Assembly: GCA_002291465.1 (NCBI GenBank)
Contig: CP021238.1
Location: 62,001 to 126,000, forward strand
DNA: 64,000 bases
Direction of reading: 5' to 3'
Source of the DNA: Mycobacterium lepraemurium
GTDB lineage: Bacteria > Actinomycetota > Actinomycetes > Mycobacteriales > Mycobacteriaceae
Position numbers and translations under genes: made by a program. The stretch's first letter is position 1. Each line of letters begins with the position of its first letter. Shown here one piece after another: positions 1 through 9,719 of the stretch. The notes under the pieces are model-generated. The model worked only from the letters and a program-made list of their open reading frames with translations. It ran no database searches and was not told the origin of the DNA.

Positions 1-1864
1 CGTTCCGCTCGAGGATCTGCTGCAGCCGACGATGGACGAGATCGACGCCATCGCCTCCAACGGTGGTGTGGCGCGTGGCGTGCCGACCGGTTTCACCGAA
101 CTCGACGAGGTGACCAACGGCCTGCACGCCGGTCAGATGATCATCGTGGCGGCCCGGCCTGGAGTGGGCAAGGCGCTCGCGTTGGACACGCCGCTACCGA
201 CGCCGACCGGCTGGACGACGATGGGCGATGTCGCGGTCGGTGACGAGTTGCTCGGCGACGACGGGCGGCCGACGCGGGTGGTAGCGGCCACCGACGTGAT
301 GCTGGGACGGCCATGCTACGGGGTCGAGTTCTCTGATGGGACGGTGATCATCGCCGACGCTGCACATCAGTGGCTGACCGAAACACGCGCATCCCGAAAG
401 TCGGCGCAGGCAGCGGCCCTTGGCTACAACCGGTACAATAATCAGCGCACCTTTGCGGCGGTGCGAACGACTGCCGAGATCGCGGAAACCCTGCGCTGCC
501 CCACCCAAGACCGGCGGCTGAACCACAGCGTGGTCAATGCGCGCGCGCTCGACCTCCCGGACCGCGAATTCCTGGTGCCCCCTTACACACTCGGCGCCTG
601 GCTCGGGGATGGCGCCAGCGCCGCCGCGCAGATCACCGCTGCCGATCCCGAAATCATCATGCGGATTGAAGCGGACGACTCAGGCGCTGGCGTGGGGACG
701 TTGCAGGCGCGGCTGCGCACCATCGGCGTGCTCGGCAACAAGCACATTCCGACGGAATACCTGCGGGGGTCCGAGGCGCAGCGGCGTGCCTTGCTCGCCG
801 GCTTGCTCGACACCGACGGAACCGTGGCGGTCGGCGGCGCCGTCCAATTTTCGGTTACCAACCAATGGCTGGCGCGTGATGTCAACGAGCTTATTGTCAG
901 CCTCGGCTACCGCTGCCAAACCTCGACCAAACGTGTCCGGGGCCGCTCCGAAACCTCGAGCATCGCCTACACCCTGACCTTCTCTACCGAAGACAAAGTG
1001 TTCGCGTTGGAGCGAAAAACCATCGCGCACAAGGAGCGCCGGGCCACAACAGGCACCTCACGCTGTGGGTCGCACTTCATCGTGGACGTCCGCCCGATCG
1101 AGTCGGTGGCCGTGCGCTGCGTCGAGGTGGACAACGACAGCCACATGTATCTGGCGAGCAGGGCGATGGTGCCCACACATAACTCCACCCTCGGTCTCGA
1201 CTTTTTGCGATCGTGTTCGATCAAGCACCGGATGGCCAGCGTCATCTTCTCGCTGGAGATGAGCAAGTCCGAGATCGTGATGCGGCTGCTGTCGGCGGAG
1301 GCGAAAATCAAACTCTCCGATATGCGTTCGGGTCGCATGAGCGACGAGGATTGGACGCGGTTGGCGAGGCGGATGAGCGAAATCAGCGAGGCGCCACTGT
1401 ATATCGACGATTCGCCGAACTTGACGATGATGGAGATCCGCGCCAAGGCGCGCCGGCTGCGGCAGAAAGCCGATTTGCGGCTGGTGGTGGTCGACTACCT
1501 GCAGCTGATGTCGTCAGGAAAGAAAGTCGAGTCACGGCAGCTCGAGGTCTCCGAATTCTCCCGTCAGCTCAAGCTTTTGGCCAAGGAACTCGAGGTTCCC
1601 GTCGTGGCGATCAGCCAGCTGAACCGCGGTCCCGAGCAGCGCACCGACAAGAAGCCGATGCTGTCCGACCTTCGTGAGTCGGGATCGCTGGAGCAGGATG
1701 CGGACATGGTGATCCTGTTGAATCGGCCCGACGCGTTCGAGCGGGACGATCCGCGCGGGGGAGAGGCGGATTTTATTCTGGCCAAACACCGTAACGGTCC
1801 GACCAAGACGGTGACCGTTGCGCATCAGCTGCATCTGTCGCGCTTCGCCAACATGGCGCGCTGA
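1..1864 (+). CDS. dnaB: Replicative DNA helicase DnaB, 3' part, with intein
   Basis: The frame is open from base 2, so the gene begins before the window; the ATG at 32 is internal. About 283 extein residues are visible and they form the RecA-like C-terminal helicase domain. The Walker A motif GRPGVGK/STLGLDF is split by an intein (separate entry). Walker B is VVVDYLQLMSS, followed by QLNRGPEQR and the DnaB-typical LRESGSLEQDADMVILL. The protein is the ring helicase that opens the replication fork. Because the intein sits in the ATP-binding loop, helicase activity must depend on splicing. The extein reading frame is clean to the TGA at 1862, which contrasts with the many broken genes that follow. 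Confidence 0.97.
   Translation, partial: VPLEDLLQPTMDEIDAIASNGGVARGVPTGFTELDEVTNGLHAGQMIIVAARPGVGKALALDTPLPTPTGWTTMGDVAVGDELLGDDGRPTRVVAATDVMLGRPCYGVEFSDGTVIIADAAHQWLTETRASRKSAQAAALGYNRYNNQRTFAAVRTTAEIAETLRCPTQDRRLNHSVVNARALDLPDREFLVPPYTLGAWLGDGASAAAQITAADPEIIMRIEADDSGAGVGTLQARLRTIGVLGNKHIPTEYLRGSEAQRRALLAGLLDTDGTVAVGGAVQFSVTNQWLARDVNELIVSLGYRCQTSTKRVRGRSETSSIAYTLTFSTEDKVFALERKTIAHKERRATTGTSRCGSHFIVDVRPIESVAVRCVEVDNDSHMYLASRAMVPTHNSTLGLDFLRSCSIKHRMASVIFSLEMSKSEIVMRLLSAEAKIKLSDMRSGRMSDEDWTRLARRMSEISEAPLYIDDSPNLTMMEIRAKARRLRQKADLRLVVVDYLQLMSSGKKVESRQLEVSEFSRQLKLLAKELEVPVVAISQLNRGPEQRTDKKPMLSDLRESGSLEQDADMVILLNRPDAFERDDPRGGEADFILAKHRNGPTKTVTVAHQLHLSRFANMAR
173..1183 (+). other. Class 3 DnaB intein with LAGLIDADG endonuclease, in the P-loop
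   Basis: A 337-residue in-frame insertion between Lys (GVGK) and Ser (STLGLDF). It starts with Ala (ALALDTPLPTPTGW), not Cys or Ser, and ends VPTHN with Ser as +1. The class 3 signature is present: Trp67 in block B (AAHQWLT, with His65), Cys316 in block F (VRCVEVD) and Thr335 in block G (PTHN). In class 3 inteins the block F Cys is the first nucleophile. Between the splicing blocks lie two LAGLIDADG-type motifs, YTLGAWLGDG (about 586-615) and LLAGLLDTDG (about 790-819), so a homing endonuclease domain is retained, unlike the mini-intein I recall for M. leprae DnaB. No frameshift or stop is seen. Endonuclease activity is inferred only. Confidence 0.93.
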
Positions 1865-1915
1865 TGTTGATTCTTCTCAAACTCCGTGTCCATTTCTCAA
1901 ATGAAATGTCCACCC

Positions 1916-1933
1916 GATGTCCAATTGGACATC
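1916..1933. repeat. Perfect 18-bp palindrome after dnaB
   Basis: GATGTCCAATTGGACATC is its own reverse complement and lies about 50 bp after the dnaB stop. Two more TGTCCA copies stand just upstream (about 1887 and 1908). There is no T-run, so a terminator role is unproven. The 12-mer AATTGGACATCC recurs at 62234, and an insertion-sequence end is an alternative. Confidence 0.5.
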
Positions 1934-2010
1934 CCGAATGAGACGACCCGAGAGCTGCAGCTGCCGCAGCAGCCGCGCCAATTGTGTGACAACACGTCCG
2001 GCACTCTTAT

Positions 2011-2896
2011 CTATCTTGGGCGGGATGTGGCATCATGGTCTTCCGCCACGCCCAGGGGGCCAGATTCCGAAAGGGGTCTGGTTGTGCGAATCGCAAGCAG
2101 AGCTACAAGATTGGATTCCAGATCCGTCTTTGCGGTCTCTCTAACTTTTGTCAGCCACTTGTCGTGAGGGGTGCCTTTCGGCCTTGTCGTGTCGATGGCG
2201 CGCGAGAAGCGCGCATAGAGGCGTTGAGGGCGGGGCAGCAGTGTCGGGCCTATACCGCGTGACAGGGGCAGCAGCAGATCAGCGTTACTGCCCAGCCATC
2301 TGCTGACTTTCTTGTTGAGCTGCGCCCACGTGCCATCGCTGGTGGTGAGGATCTTGTACGTGTCGTCGCCACCGACAACGGCAGCCGTGACGATCGGGTA
2401 GTTGTGCTCGATGGCGAGGCGCGCGAACCCTGCCTGGTCACCCCACTGCAGTGTGTTGAGTTGGTCTTTTCCCTTACCGATTTCTCGTGCACCTCCGGGA
2501 AATACCAGGATGGGCTCGTTAGCGCGCATGAGTTCGGCGGTGCCTTCGGGGGTGCCGACGATGCCTCCGCCGGCGGCCAGCACATCGGCCGCCAAACCTG
2601 CGAACCTACCGAACCGACGATCCATCAACGCACGTACTCGCCGGCCCAGGTGCCGCTGAACCTCATAAAGCAGCAGCATCGATTTCACTCGATGGCGTAT
2701 AGCTGTGATTGGCCACCAACAGGAATCCGCCGTCTGAAGGCAGGTTCTCCAACCCGTCAACATAGGGCTTGTAGACGGGACGTACCCGATCCCATTGGCG
2801 TGCCAATCCGAAGATGGCACGTTCGATCGCGGCTTGTCGGCGCGTACGCTGGTCATCAGCGGTCACCGAGAGTAGTTGTCTTGCTGGTGAATTCAT
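2011..2896 (-). pseudogene. PlsC-like lysophospholipid acyltransferase, frameshifted
   Basis: From the ATG at 2896 the protein reads MNSPARQLLSVTADDQ... to VANHSYTPSSEIDAAAL, then stops near 2663. The homologous continuation (LLLYEVQRHLGRRVRALMDRR...) runs in another frame to about 2011, placing a frameshift near 2675-2700. The NHS(x4)D-like motif and the later FPEGTAE/FPGGAREI elements (seen as GTPEGTAELM and LVFPGGAREIGKG) are typical of membrane acyltransferases that acylate lysophosphatidate or related lipids. GC content is lower than in flanking mycobacterial genes. A product made from either half would lack one side of the active site. Confidence 0.75.
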
Positions 2897-2981
2897 CTCT
2901 TCGTCCTTAAATACGGGGGTTCATCGTTGGGTCCTTTGCGAAAGCCGTTGGGGGAGAGCGTGATCGAGGCGCCTGTCCACA

Positions 2982-3757
2982 TCAGCTAGCCCGCGGTCGA
3001 GTGAACACTATGCCGACGTATCCCGGTCGCAGCCGACAAGCGGACAACGGCAGGAATTCGACGCCCATGCGCGGATCGGCGGCTTTGCCGAGGGCGATGA
3101 ACGCCGAGCGGCTGTAGGCGCGCAGCGCGTTGATGTACGCGTCGTGCATGACGTGTTTCAACGACGGCCGCACCAGCGCGAGTGCGGCCGCGAACGGCGC
3201 CAAGATCAGCGGTGTGGGCAAAAGCTGCACCGACCGCGGCCGGGGCAGGTCGATCACCAGGAAGCGCTTGCCGACGCGGGTGGCAAATGGTGGAATGCCT
3301 GAGCGAATACCACCAAGTCGTAGCTGTCGTCGGGCGCGTCGATGGCGGTGGCGTCGACGACCTGGGTTCGCGTCCGGGGATCAGCATCCAGGGGACCGGC
3401 AGCAATGTTGGCCACCGAAGTCGGGTCCAGGTCGCTGACGGTGACCGTCGCGGTGGGATGGGACGTGAGGATCTCGGCGGAGAGCTTGCCGTGCCCGGCG
3501 CCCAGCTCCAGAATGCGCGGGTTGGCGATGTCGGCAACGATGTCCAGGGCCGTGCGGGCATTCCTTTCGTGATACACCGCATGGGTGCCCATCCGATCCA
3601 GCGCTGCGACCACGGTCTGCTTGACCTCGTCGGGGATGTCGTAACGGTTGGTGTACTCCAACTTTTCGGTCTGCAACCGCCGATCGAGCCAGGAAGCATC
3701 CGGACCACCCCTGGGCATCGACGCGATCGCCGGATCCACTGTTAGTGCCTCGCTCAT
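2982..3757 (-). pseudogene. Class I SAM-dependent methyltransferase, frameshifted
   Basis: The N-terminal part (3757 to about 3290) reads MSEALTVDPAIASMPRGG... and has the SAM-binding motif I ILELGAGHGKLSAE, then TVSDLDP, and VVFAQAFHHLPPA near its end. The C-terminal part (RVGKRFLVIDLPRP... to TRPRAS, stop at 2982) is in another frame. The join HHLPPA/TRVGKRF seems to lack a few residues as well, so a small deletion that is not a multiple of three near 3270-3290 is likely. The substrate cannot be told. It is divergent from a TetR-type gene at 3841, which may once have controlled it. Confidence 0.75.
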
Positions 3758-3773
3758 CGCACCCTATCCATAT

Positions 3774-3786
3774 TTAGCCGAGCTAA
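3774..3786. promoter_or_regulatory. Candidate TetR operator in the divergent spacer
   Basis: TTAGC-CGA-GCTAA is a perfect 5+5 inverted repeat in the 83-bp spacer between the methyltransferase (minus) and TetR (plus) genes. A related CGAGCTAGTTCG lies at about 3811. The position is what is expected for an operator shared by a divergent TetR pair; binding is inferred. Confidence 0.4.
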
Positions 3787-3840
3787 TCTGACAGCCACGA
3801 CGGCAGCAGACGAGCTAGTTCGTTTGGTATCGTTGTTTAT

Positions 3841-4411
3841 GTGAGGACCGCCACCGAGCTGCGCGGCGAGATCTTGCAGGCTGCCGGGGCAGAGTTCGCC
3901 CAGTACGGATTGGCAGGAGCGCGCATCGACCGCATTGCGCGCGTTGCCCAGGCCAGCAAGGAACGCCTCTACGCCCACTTCCGCGACAAGGAAACTCTGT
4001 TCCGCGAGGTGGTGGCCGCCGGCAACCGCGAGTTCTTCAGCGCGGTCACGTTGCGCACCGACGCTGTTCCCGACTTCGTCGGCGGCATCTACGATCTGGC
4101 GCGCGAGCACCCGGAACACCACCGCATGATCAGCAGGGCCCGGCTGGAGGGCATCGCACTCGACGAACCCCACGCCGAGGGACAACCTGCCTTCGCTCAG
4201 CATGTAGTGGCCATCGAAGCCGCCCAGGCAGGCGGCTACGTCGACGGCGCCTGGCAGCCCCGACGACCTGCTGATTGTGCTCTTCGGCATCGCACTGGCA
4301 TGGGCCAACTCACCGCACCCCGACGCTGCGACCAATGACCCCGACGCTAACGTGCGGCGGCGCGCCGCCGCTGTCGAAGCTGCCCGCCGTATCATCGCAC
4401 CATCGAAGTAG
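3841..4411 (+). pseudogene. TetR-family regulator, frameshifted near the C-terminus
   Basis: Starts GTG at 3841 (VRTATELRGEILQAAGAEFAQYG). A TetR helix-turn-helix follows: GARIDRIARVAQASKERLYAHFRDKETLF. The frame holds through the ligand-binding region to about 4255 (GGYVDGAWQP) and then shifts. The natural continuation PDDLLIVLFGIALAWANSPHPD... runs in the next frame to a TAG at 4409. The shifted product ends after a further 20-odd foreign residues. DNA binding could survive, since only the last fifth is altered. Confidence 0.75.
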
Positions 4412-6130
4412 CCGGCTGTGGAGTCTGGAACGCGTTGCCACCCAGCGCTTCTCGGATTCAGCTCGCAGGCAGAGAACGCGACTCAATCGGGGCCGCGGCG
4501 TTGACGCGCGGCGGCCAGCAGTGTAGTACATGATCGCGCACTTTGTCGGACGACCAAGCGCAATTTGAATTGACCTAGCGCGCAACTCTTTAGAGAGTCT
4601 TCAGTAGTTAGTCGCATATAAGTACTGCAACCGGCGTCACGGTGACGCTCGAGTATGGGCCGCCGAGAACAGGCGTCACGCTTAGCCGGTATCGACGGGC
4701 AGTGGGCCGCCGGTAATGCGGCGGATTGGCCTTGTCGCGCAAGGGCTTTGCTAGCTTGCACTGAGCCACTCAGATCGACGTCAACGCGTTTCGCCGCGGA
4801 TTGCGCGGCGCATACCGCACCTCGAACGGGCTTACCGTCATAGAACATCCAGTTGGTTACCCGAGTCGAGCTCAACTTACCGGTAAACGGTCGGCCCTGC
4901 TGGTCCTGGGCGCGCCACGCTCGCCACAGCGTCCACAGGCAAGGCACGCCACAAAGGACCACAAGCAACAGGAAGAAGCCGCTCCTGCCGAAGGCAAGCC
5001 ACAGGAGCAGGCTGCACAGGGTGAATGGGATCGTCCATTGCAGCAGAGCCATGGCACCACGCCACCCGCGACCAGAAGGAAGAAATCCGTTCCCGTTCCG
5101 GTGGCACGGGCGGCCGCGTCTGTCTCATTTCTTGCGTCGTCCGTACATGTCCATTAGGGCGAACGGCTTCTGTCGGTATTGCTCTGTAAGCATGACTCAG
5201 CTGAACCTGCCGCTGGTCGTAATCGGACTCGATCCACCTTATCGAGGTCACCGGTGACGAAAGCCTCGCCCGACTGGCTGCGTGTCCCTCCGGGCCCGGT
5301 TGGCGCGCCTAGATTTCAGGTGAAATGGCGGCACCATTCACCTCATCGAATTTCGATTCATCGCCCCGCTTTGGCGGGCTCGTTATGCGCCTTCTTTTTC
5401 GCATGGCTCGAGCAGCAATGTCCGAGATCGCAATGGAAGCGATCACTGCACTCATGCGAACAAAAAAATCGATACCGCTGGGAGCCAATCCGGATCAGAC
5501 AGGTCACGCCCTCGGGCATTCGGATCGAACACGTGGCCGCAATGTGCGTAGGTCTTGACCTTGGTAGCCATATCGCTCAGGGTACGTGCGACACCGCCAA
5601 ATCGGCACTGTTTTTCGGCGCGACGGCGGTAATCGACGTCGTGGAAAATTAACGGTACCGAATTTAAATGGCACCGCCACACCAGCGAATTGCTTTGCAA
5701 AACTAACTCACTTATGGACGGTCTGTCGATATCGCTGCAGCCCGGTACTCGGAGCGCGGTAAGCGGCGTTGAGATCGACCGCAGGCCGGGGCTCATTTAG
5801 CACTAACAGCGAAAACCCATGTAACACAACGCATCCATGCCTGCAACTCCAACGGACGCCTGCCCACTGAATGCGCTGCGGCGGCGTCACTGCCTACGAT
5901 ATTGAGCCGTCGCTGTGTGCCGGCAGCACGCGATCAGTCCGTCCTGGCGCCACCTCCGCCTCTAGCAAACTGGCCGTTGCAGTGCGACGAGGGGTGCGGG
6001 CGGCCGGCGGCAAGTTCGTAGGACACCGCAGGAATTAACGCGCCAGTAATCGCGTTGCGCTTGCGGTGGCGCACACGATTATATGCCTTGATGTCGGCCT
6101 GTCGAGCTTTGGTAATCGGGAGGGGCGGTC
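4412..6130. other. Long decayed, lower-GC stretch without a convincing intact gene
   Basis: About 1.7 kb. Apart from one weak minus-strand frame (4483-5052), only short pieces are seen. On the minus strand at 5571-5452 is a 39-residue frame, MATKVKTYAHCGHVFDPNARG..., with a Cys-His pair like a zinc ribbon; further Cys/His codons follow in another frame. On the minus strand around 5167-5090 a short tail ends YGRRKK-stop. A 6+6 inverted repeat GCGTCA-CGG-TGACGC lies at 4634-4648. A-rich runs such as the seven A's near 5462 are unusual for this GC-rich genome. It looks like degraded accessory DNA. Confidence 0.5.
4483..5052 (-). CDS. Hypothetical protein with N-terminal membrane helices, possibly a remnant
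   Basis: A 189-codon frame starting MALLQWTIPFTLCSLLLWLAFGR. Two hydrophobic segments lie in residues 5-40 (FTLCSLLLWLAF and FFLLLVVLCGVPCLW), followed by a basic stretch and VTNWMFYDGKPVRG. The last 70 or so residues (many Cys and Arg, no recognisable pattern) look like read-through of decayed sequence. No family is recognised. It may be the surviving 5' part of a small membrane protein gene whose 3' part has drifted. Confidence 0.25.
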   Translation of the reverse strand: MALLQWTIPFTLCSLLLWLAFGRSGFFLLLVVLCGVPCLWTLWRAWRAQDQQGRPFTGKLSSTRVTNWMFYDGKPVRGAVCAAQSAAKRVDVDLSGSVQASKALARQGQSAALPAAHCPSIPAKRDACSRRPILERHRDAGCSTYMRLTTEDSLKSCALGQFKLRLVVRQSARSCTTLLAAARQRRGPD

Positions 6131-6554
6131 GTGACGTTTCTCAAGCGGGGATGGGTTCTGTTGGTGGTCGTCGTGGCGTTGATCGTCGGCGGTGTTGCGG
6201 TGGTCTGACTCAACGGCGTGTTCCCCGGGCCCGGTCTGCCCAAGCCCGATCCGCGGGATGCAACCCCGCCGTATGCCTCCAAGACGGCCATCTACGAAAT
6301 CCTGGGACCGCCCGGGACGACGGGCGTCGTCAACTGGATGGACGCGGAGTCACTGCCGCAGCGGGCCAGTTTTCACAACGTTGCCGTGGTCGAAGACGAT
6401 CGTGGCGGAGATGCTCGGCATCTTCGCCTACGTCGTGGCCCAGGGCGAAGGCCCGTTCATCGGCTGCCGGATCACCGTTGACGGCAGGCTGGTCGATCAG
6501 CAGGAGTCCCACAACCGGGACGCGCAGGTTTCCTGCTTGGACAAGTCCGCGTGA
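6131..6554 (+). pseudogene. MmpS-family accessory protein, nonsense plus frameshift
   Basis: From the GTG at 6131: VTFLKRGWVLLVVVVALIVGG, the single N-terminal membrane anchor typical of MmpS. A TGA at 6206 then stops the frame. The same frame continues LNGVFPGPGLPKPDPRDATPPYASKTAIYEILGPPGTTGVVNWMD... and shifts near 6390 into the frame giving KTIVAEMLGIFAYVVAQGEGPFIGCRITVDGRLVDQQESH...SCLDKSA, stop at 6552. MmpS proteins are periplasmic partners of MmpL exporters (lipids, siderophores). The stop overlaps the mmpL start at 6551 (GTGA), so the two formed an operon. Confidence 0.85.
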
Positions 6555-9483
6555 GCGACGACATGAGCGACACGGACGAAATCCCCGTCGCGCACCACCG
6601 CACCCACGTCGAACACAAACCCCGTCTGGCACGCACGATTCGGGTGCTGGCGCTGCCGATCGTGCTGGGTTGGTTGGTGATCGCGGTCGGGGTCAATGTC
6701 TTTGTCCCGCAGTCGGAGAAGGTGGCCGAAGAGGTCTCGGTGCCGCTGTCGCCGTCGGACGCGCCGTCGGTGACCGGGATGAAGCACATCGGGGAGAAGT
6801 TCAAGGAGTACGACTCCGACAACCTCGTGCTGGTGACCCTGGTCGGGGACAAACCCCTCGGCGAGGACGCGCATCGCTTCTACGACGGCTTGGTCGAAAA
6901 GCTCAAGCAGGACCCGCACGTCGAGCACGCGCTGAACTTCTGGGGGCAGGGCTTCACGTCCTCGGGCGTAGAGAGCTACGACCACAAGTCCGCCTACGCC
7001 CAGGTCAACCTGCGCGGTGATCAGGGTGGTGCCGTCGGTGACAAGTCGGTGGCCGCGATTCGCAAAATCATCGCGGATTCCAAGCCGCCGGCGGGGGTGA
7101 AGGCCTACGTGGCCGGTCAGGGCGCCCTGACCGCCGACACGATCGGCGTCGGCGACGCGAGCCTGGCCAAGATGACGATCATCACCATCATCATCGCGGT
7201 CATGCTGATGTTCGTGTACCGGTCCATCGGCACGGTGTTGCTGACGATGGTCATCCTGTTCGTCGGGCTGGCGACCGGGCGAGGCGTGGTGGCGCTGCTG
7301 GGCGAGACCGGCATCATGGGGCTCTCGACGTTCGCCGTAAACCTGTTGCCGGCGTTGGCCATCGCGGCGGGCACCGACTACGCGATCTTCATGGTGGGCC
7401 GCTATCAGGAGGGCCGCGAACGCGGGCTGGACCGGGAAGCCGCCTATTACGACACTTTCGCCGGCGGCACCAAGGTGGTGCTGGGCTCGGGCCTGACGAT
7501 CGTGGGGGCGCTCGCGTGTCTGAAGTTCACCCGGTTGCCCTACTTCAGCTCGCTGGCGTTTCCGTGCGCGGTCGGTCTGCTCGGGTGGTGGCCGCCGGGG
7601 TGACGCTGACGCCCGCGCTGATCGCGCTGGCAAGCGGCTTCGGCCTGTTCGACCCGAAGCGCAAGTTCAACTACACGCGGTGGCGCCGCCTGGCGACGGC
7701 CACCGTGCGGTGGCCCGCACCCATTCAGGCCACCTCGGTCATCCTGGCCATCGTCGGCGCCATTGGGTTGATGGGCTTCACCCCGCGCTACAACGACCTC
7801 TACTACCTACCGCAGAGCGCGTCGTCGGTGCAGGCGTACAACGCGGCCGATCGGCATTTCACCCAGGCCCGGTTGAATCCGGACCTGCTGATGATCGAAT
7901 CGGACCACGATCTACGCAATCCCCGGGACATGCTGGTGCTGGACAAGGTTGCCGGTGCCATCTTCCGGGTGCCCGGAATCGAACGGGTGCAAAGCATCAC
8001 CCGGCCGTTGGGGCCGCCGATTCAAGACGGATCGGTCCCGTTTCAGCTCAGCGTGCAAAGCGCGCCGATCCGCAGCAACCTCGATTATCTGAAGGTCCGG
8101 GTCGGCGACATCAAGAAGATCACCGGGTTCCTCGACACGCAGATCGCCCTGCTGGAGCACCAGTACGCGGTGACCCAGAAGCTCTCGAACGCCGTGGACG
8201 ACAACTCGAAAACCACCGGGGAGACGGCGGCCATCACCGACCAGATCCGGGACCACATCGCGGATTTCGACGACTTCTGGAGACCGATTCGCAGCTACTT
8301 CTACTGGGAGAAGCACTGCTATGACATCCCGATCTGTTGGCCGCTGCGTAGCCTGTTCGACGCCCTGGACGGGTTCGATCAGCTGGCCGAAAAGTTCCAC
8401 GCCCTCACCAGCGACCTGACCGACACGGCCAAGGCCACGCGCGAGCTGCTGGCGATCATTCCGGAGAACATCGCCGTGTCGAAGTCGATCCGGGATACGA
8501 CGCTGACCATCTACAGCTCGTTCGACAGCCTGATCGCCCAGTTCGACCGGCTTACCGACACCAACACCGTGATGGGCAAGTCGTTCAACGACTCTCAGGT
8601 GGAGAGCCTGTTCTACCTGCCGCCCGAGATCTTCCAGAACCCCGACTTCCAGCTGGGCCTGAGCTTGATGGTGTCGCCGGACGGCAAGGCCGCTCGGTTC
8701 ATCATCACCCACGCGACGGATCCGGCGACGGTTAAGGGCATCGCGTCCGTCGATCAGGAGCGGCAAGCGGCCAAGGAGGCGCTGAAGCTGACCTCGCTGG
8801 AGAACGCTGACATCTATCTCGGCGGCACGGCCGCAACGTTTTACGACATCGCCAACGGCGCCAAGTACGACCTGATGATCGCGGCGGTGGCCTCGAGCGT
8901 GCTCATTTTCATCATCATGGTGATCGTCACCCGCGCGTTGGTCGCCGCGGGCGTCATCGTCGGCACGATCGTGCTGTTGCTGGGAGCCGCCTTCGGATTC
9001 TCGACGCTGATCTGGCAGCACCTCACCGATTTCCAGTTGAACTGGTTAGCAACCGAATTCGCGCTGATCGCGCTCCTGGCGGTGGGGCCGGACTACAACC
9101 TGATGCTGGTGTCGCGGATCGAGGAGGAGATCGGCGCCGGCCTGAAAACCGGACTCATCCGCGGCATGGGAGTCACTGGCCCGGTGGTGACCGCCGCCGG
9201 CGTGGTGTTCGCCGTGACCATGGGCGAGATGATCATCAGCGACCTGCGGGCGATCGGCCAATTCGGCACCACGATCGGCATCGGCCTGTTGTTCGACACC
9301 TTCGTCGTCCGATCCCTCATCACGCCCTCGATCATGACGGCGATGGGTTGCTGGTTCTGGTGGCCGAAGCGGGTACGGGTGCGTCCGGCCAGCCAGATGC
9401 TTCGCTCCGTGGGGCCGCGGCCGCTGGTTCGCGCTCTGCTGCACCAGCCGCGCCACGCGGTCCCGCCCCCACCGACGACATAG
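6551..9483 (+). pseudogene. MmpL-family RND exporter, one frameshift
   Basis: GTG at 6551 overlaps the mmpS stop. The product would be about 977 residues, normal for MmpL. N-terminal half: TM1 (VLALPIVLGWLVIAVGVNVF), a periplasmic domain, then the TM2-6 bundle with AGTDYAIFMVGRYQEGRERG. A frameshift near 7585 (CAVGLL / VVAAGVTLTPALIAL) cuts it inside the bundle. The second half is open to 9483 with the long periplasmic hairpin (containing WEKHCYDIPICWPLRSLFDALDGF, typical of the MmpL4/5 type) and VGPDYNLMLVSRIEEE. The substrate is unknown; loss of export through this copy is inferred, since both halves of the proton relay are needed. Confidence 0.88.
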
Positions 9484-9719
9484 CCCCGACCGCGCAGGCC
9501 GCCGTCGACGATCTTGACGTGGTTGGCAACAGGCAGGCCAGCGCGCGACAACCCTTATGCCGCAGCGCGATTACCGTGATGCGCGGCCGCTGACGGGTAG
9601 CCGCTGTCCGCTGACGCTGCCGGCGGGTTCGTCGGTTACTCGCATAACACCTCCGGCAGTGGTCCCGGGGGTCTACATTGTTGCGATCGGTAGGGGGCTG
9701 GCGAAAGGACGCTATCGAT

